DNA from: Asticcacaulis sp. EMRT-3 | Lineage (GTDB): Bacteria; Pseudomonadota; Alphaproteobacteria; Caulobacterales; Caulobacteraceae | Reading direction: 5' to 3' | NCBI RefSeq assembly: GCF_030027245.1 | Contig: NZ_JASERT010000001.1 | Location: 1 to 64,000, forward strand | DNA: 64,000 nt | Part shown: positions 63,769 to 64,000 of the stretch, piece after piece | Layout: each line of letters starts with the position of its first letter | How positions within the stretch are numbered: position 1 is the stretch's first letter | Program-made: the position numbers and the translations under genes | Notes under the pieces: model-generated | The model's input: the letters and a program-made list of their open reading frames with translations, nothing else | What the model was told of the DNA's origin: nothing | Databases searched by the model: none

Positions 63769-64000
63769 AAAACGATCCTTGGCGCGGCGGAGTTCGCCGA
63801 ATTTCGCCGCCTGCGCCGCGAAACCGTCTTCCCGCAACGGATAAACCAGAAACGGATTGGTGGCTTTTTCCTCGGCCACGCTCGAAGGCACGGTCGGTTC
63901 GCCGCGCGCCCGCAGGCCCCGCATCCGCATCGCCCGCGCCACCAGTTCGGGAAAATCCCCCAAACTTTCGGCAAATTTCAGATTGGCCAGCGTATATTCA
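63766..64000 (-). CDS. gloB: Hydroxyacylglutathione hydrolase, C-terminal part (5' end outside window)
   Basis: The last ~77 residues of a frame that continues beyond the window. EYTLANLKFAESL and the end GEPTVPSSVAEEKATNPFLV match the C-terminal substrate-binding domain (HAGH_C) of glyoxalase II, which normally ends near PFLR; here ~25 extra residues follow, perhaps because the stop codon is now set by the inserted repeat. The metallo-lactamase domain with the metal ligands lies outside. It hydrolyses S-lactoylglutathione. Confidence 0.85.
   Translation of the reverse strand, partial: EYTLANLKFAESLGDFPELVARAMRMRGLRARGEPTVPSSVAEEKATNPFLVYPLREDGFAAQAAKFGELRRAKDRF

Overview
The window looks like chromosomal DNA of a high-GC alphaproteobacterium of the Caulobacterales, most likely Asticcacaulis or a close relative (inference). 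Reasons: a CpdR cell-cycle response regulator with a di-alanine C-terminus, perfect TTAA-N7-TTAA CtrA boxes, GANTC methylation sites in a division promoter, split metH genes, an ArsR-methyltransferase regulator beside metF, and several protein families typical of this order (DUF2126, DUF1653, DUF599, DUF4908). I see no prophage, plasmid, transposase or CRISPR array.

Layout. 1-13.8 kb: end of a DUF2126 gene, a patatin-like phospholipase, a Sel1-repeat protein, tRNA-Val, cpdR, an N-formylglutamate amidohydrolase, ppa, a degenerate receiver protein, purA, serC, a small secreted protein, thiD and three small genes. 13.8-31 kb (minus strand): a long dcw (division and cell wall) cluster read mraZ-rsmH-ftsL-ftsI-murE-murF-mraY-murD-ftsW-murG-[AI-2E family permease]-murC-murB, followed by a 3-hydroxyisobutyrate dehydrogenase-like gene and folP. 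The usual ddlB-ftsQ-ftsA-ftsZ tail is absent. 31-37 kb: two HTH regulators, RNase P RNA, an AmpD-like amidase, a DjlA-like protein and a toxin-antitoxin pair. 37-44 kb (minus strand): a methionine operon (ArsR-methyltransferase, metF, metH N-half, a ddl-like ligase, metH C-half). 44-49.5 kb: small genes, a tandem repeat array, rpoH, rluD, exbD and folE. 49.8-58.9 kb: cysS, an SRPBCC protein, an Fe-S scaffold-like protein, yidD, thrS and a polyprenyl-phosphate-type glycosyltransferase group. 58.9-64 kb: small genes, phaR divergent from phaA-phaB, a DUF4908-type protein and the end of gloB.

Main points of interest. The region upstream of mraZ packs a consensus DnaA box, two MraZ-type TGGGN-N5-TGGGN boxes, a perfect CtrA box overlapping one of them and two GANTC sites into about 130 bp. 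A second perfect CtrA box with a GANTC site lies before ftsW. A ddl-like ligase gene sits between the two halves of methionine synthase, possibly compensating for the ddlB missing from the dcw cluster. An XRE/S24 repressor has a perfect 14-bp inverted repeat covering its own start codon. A 115-bp palindromic element supplies the stop codons of two convergent genes, and related copies form a 3 x 113 bp tandem array. cysS contains an AT-rich patch of foreign-looking codon use. Two likely small proteins of 32 and 36 residues are also recorded.
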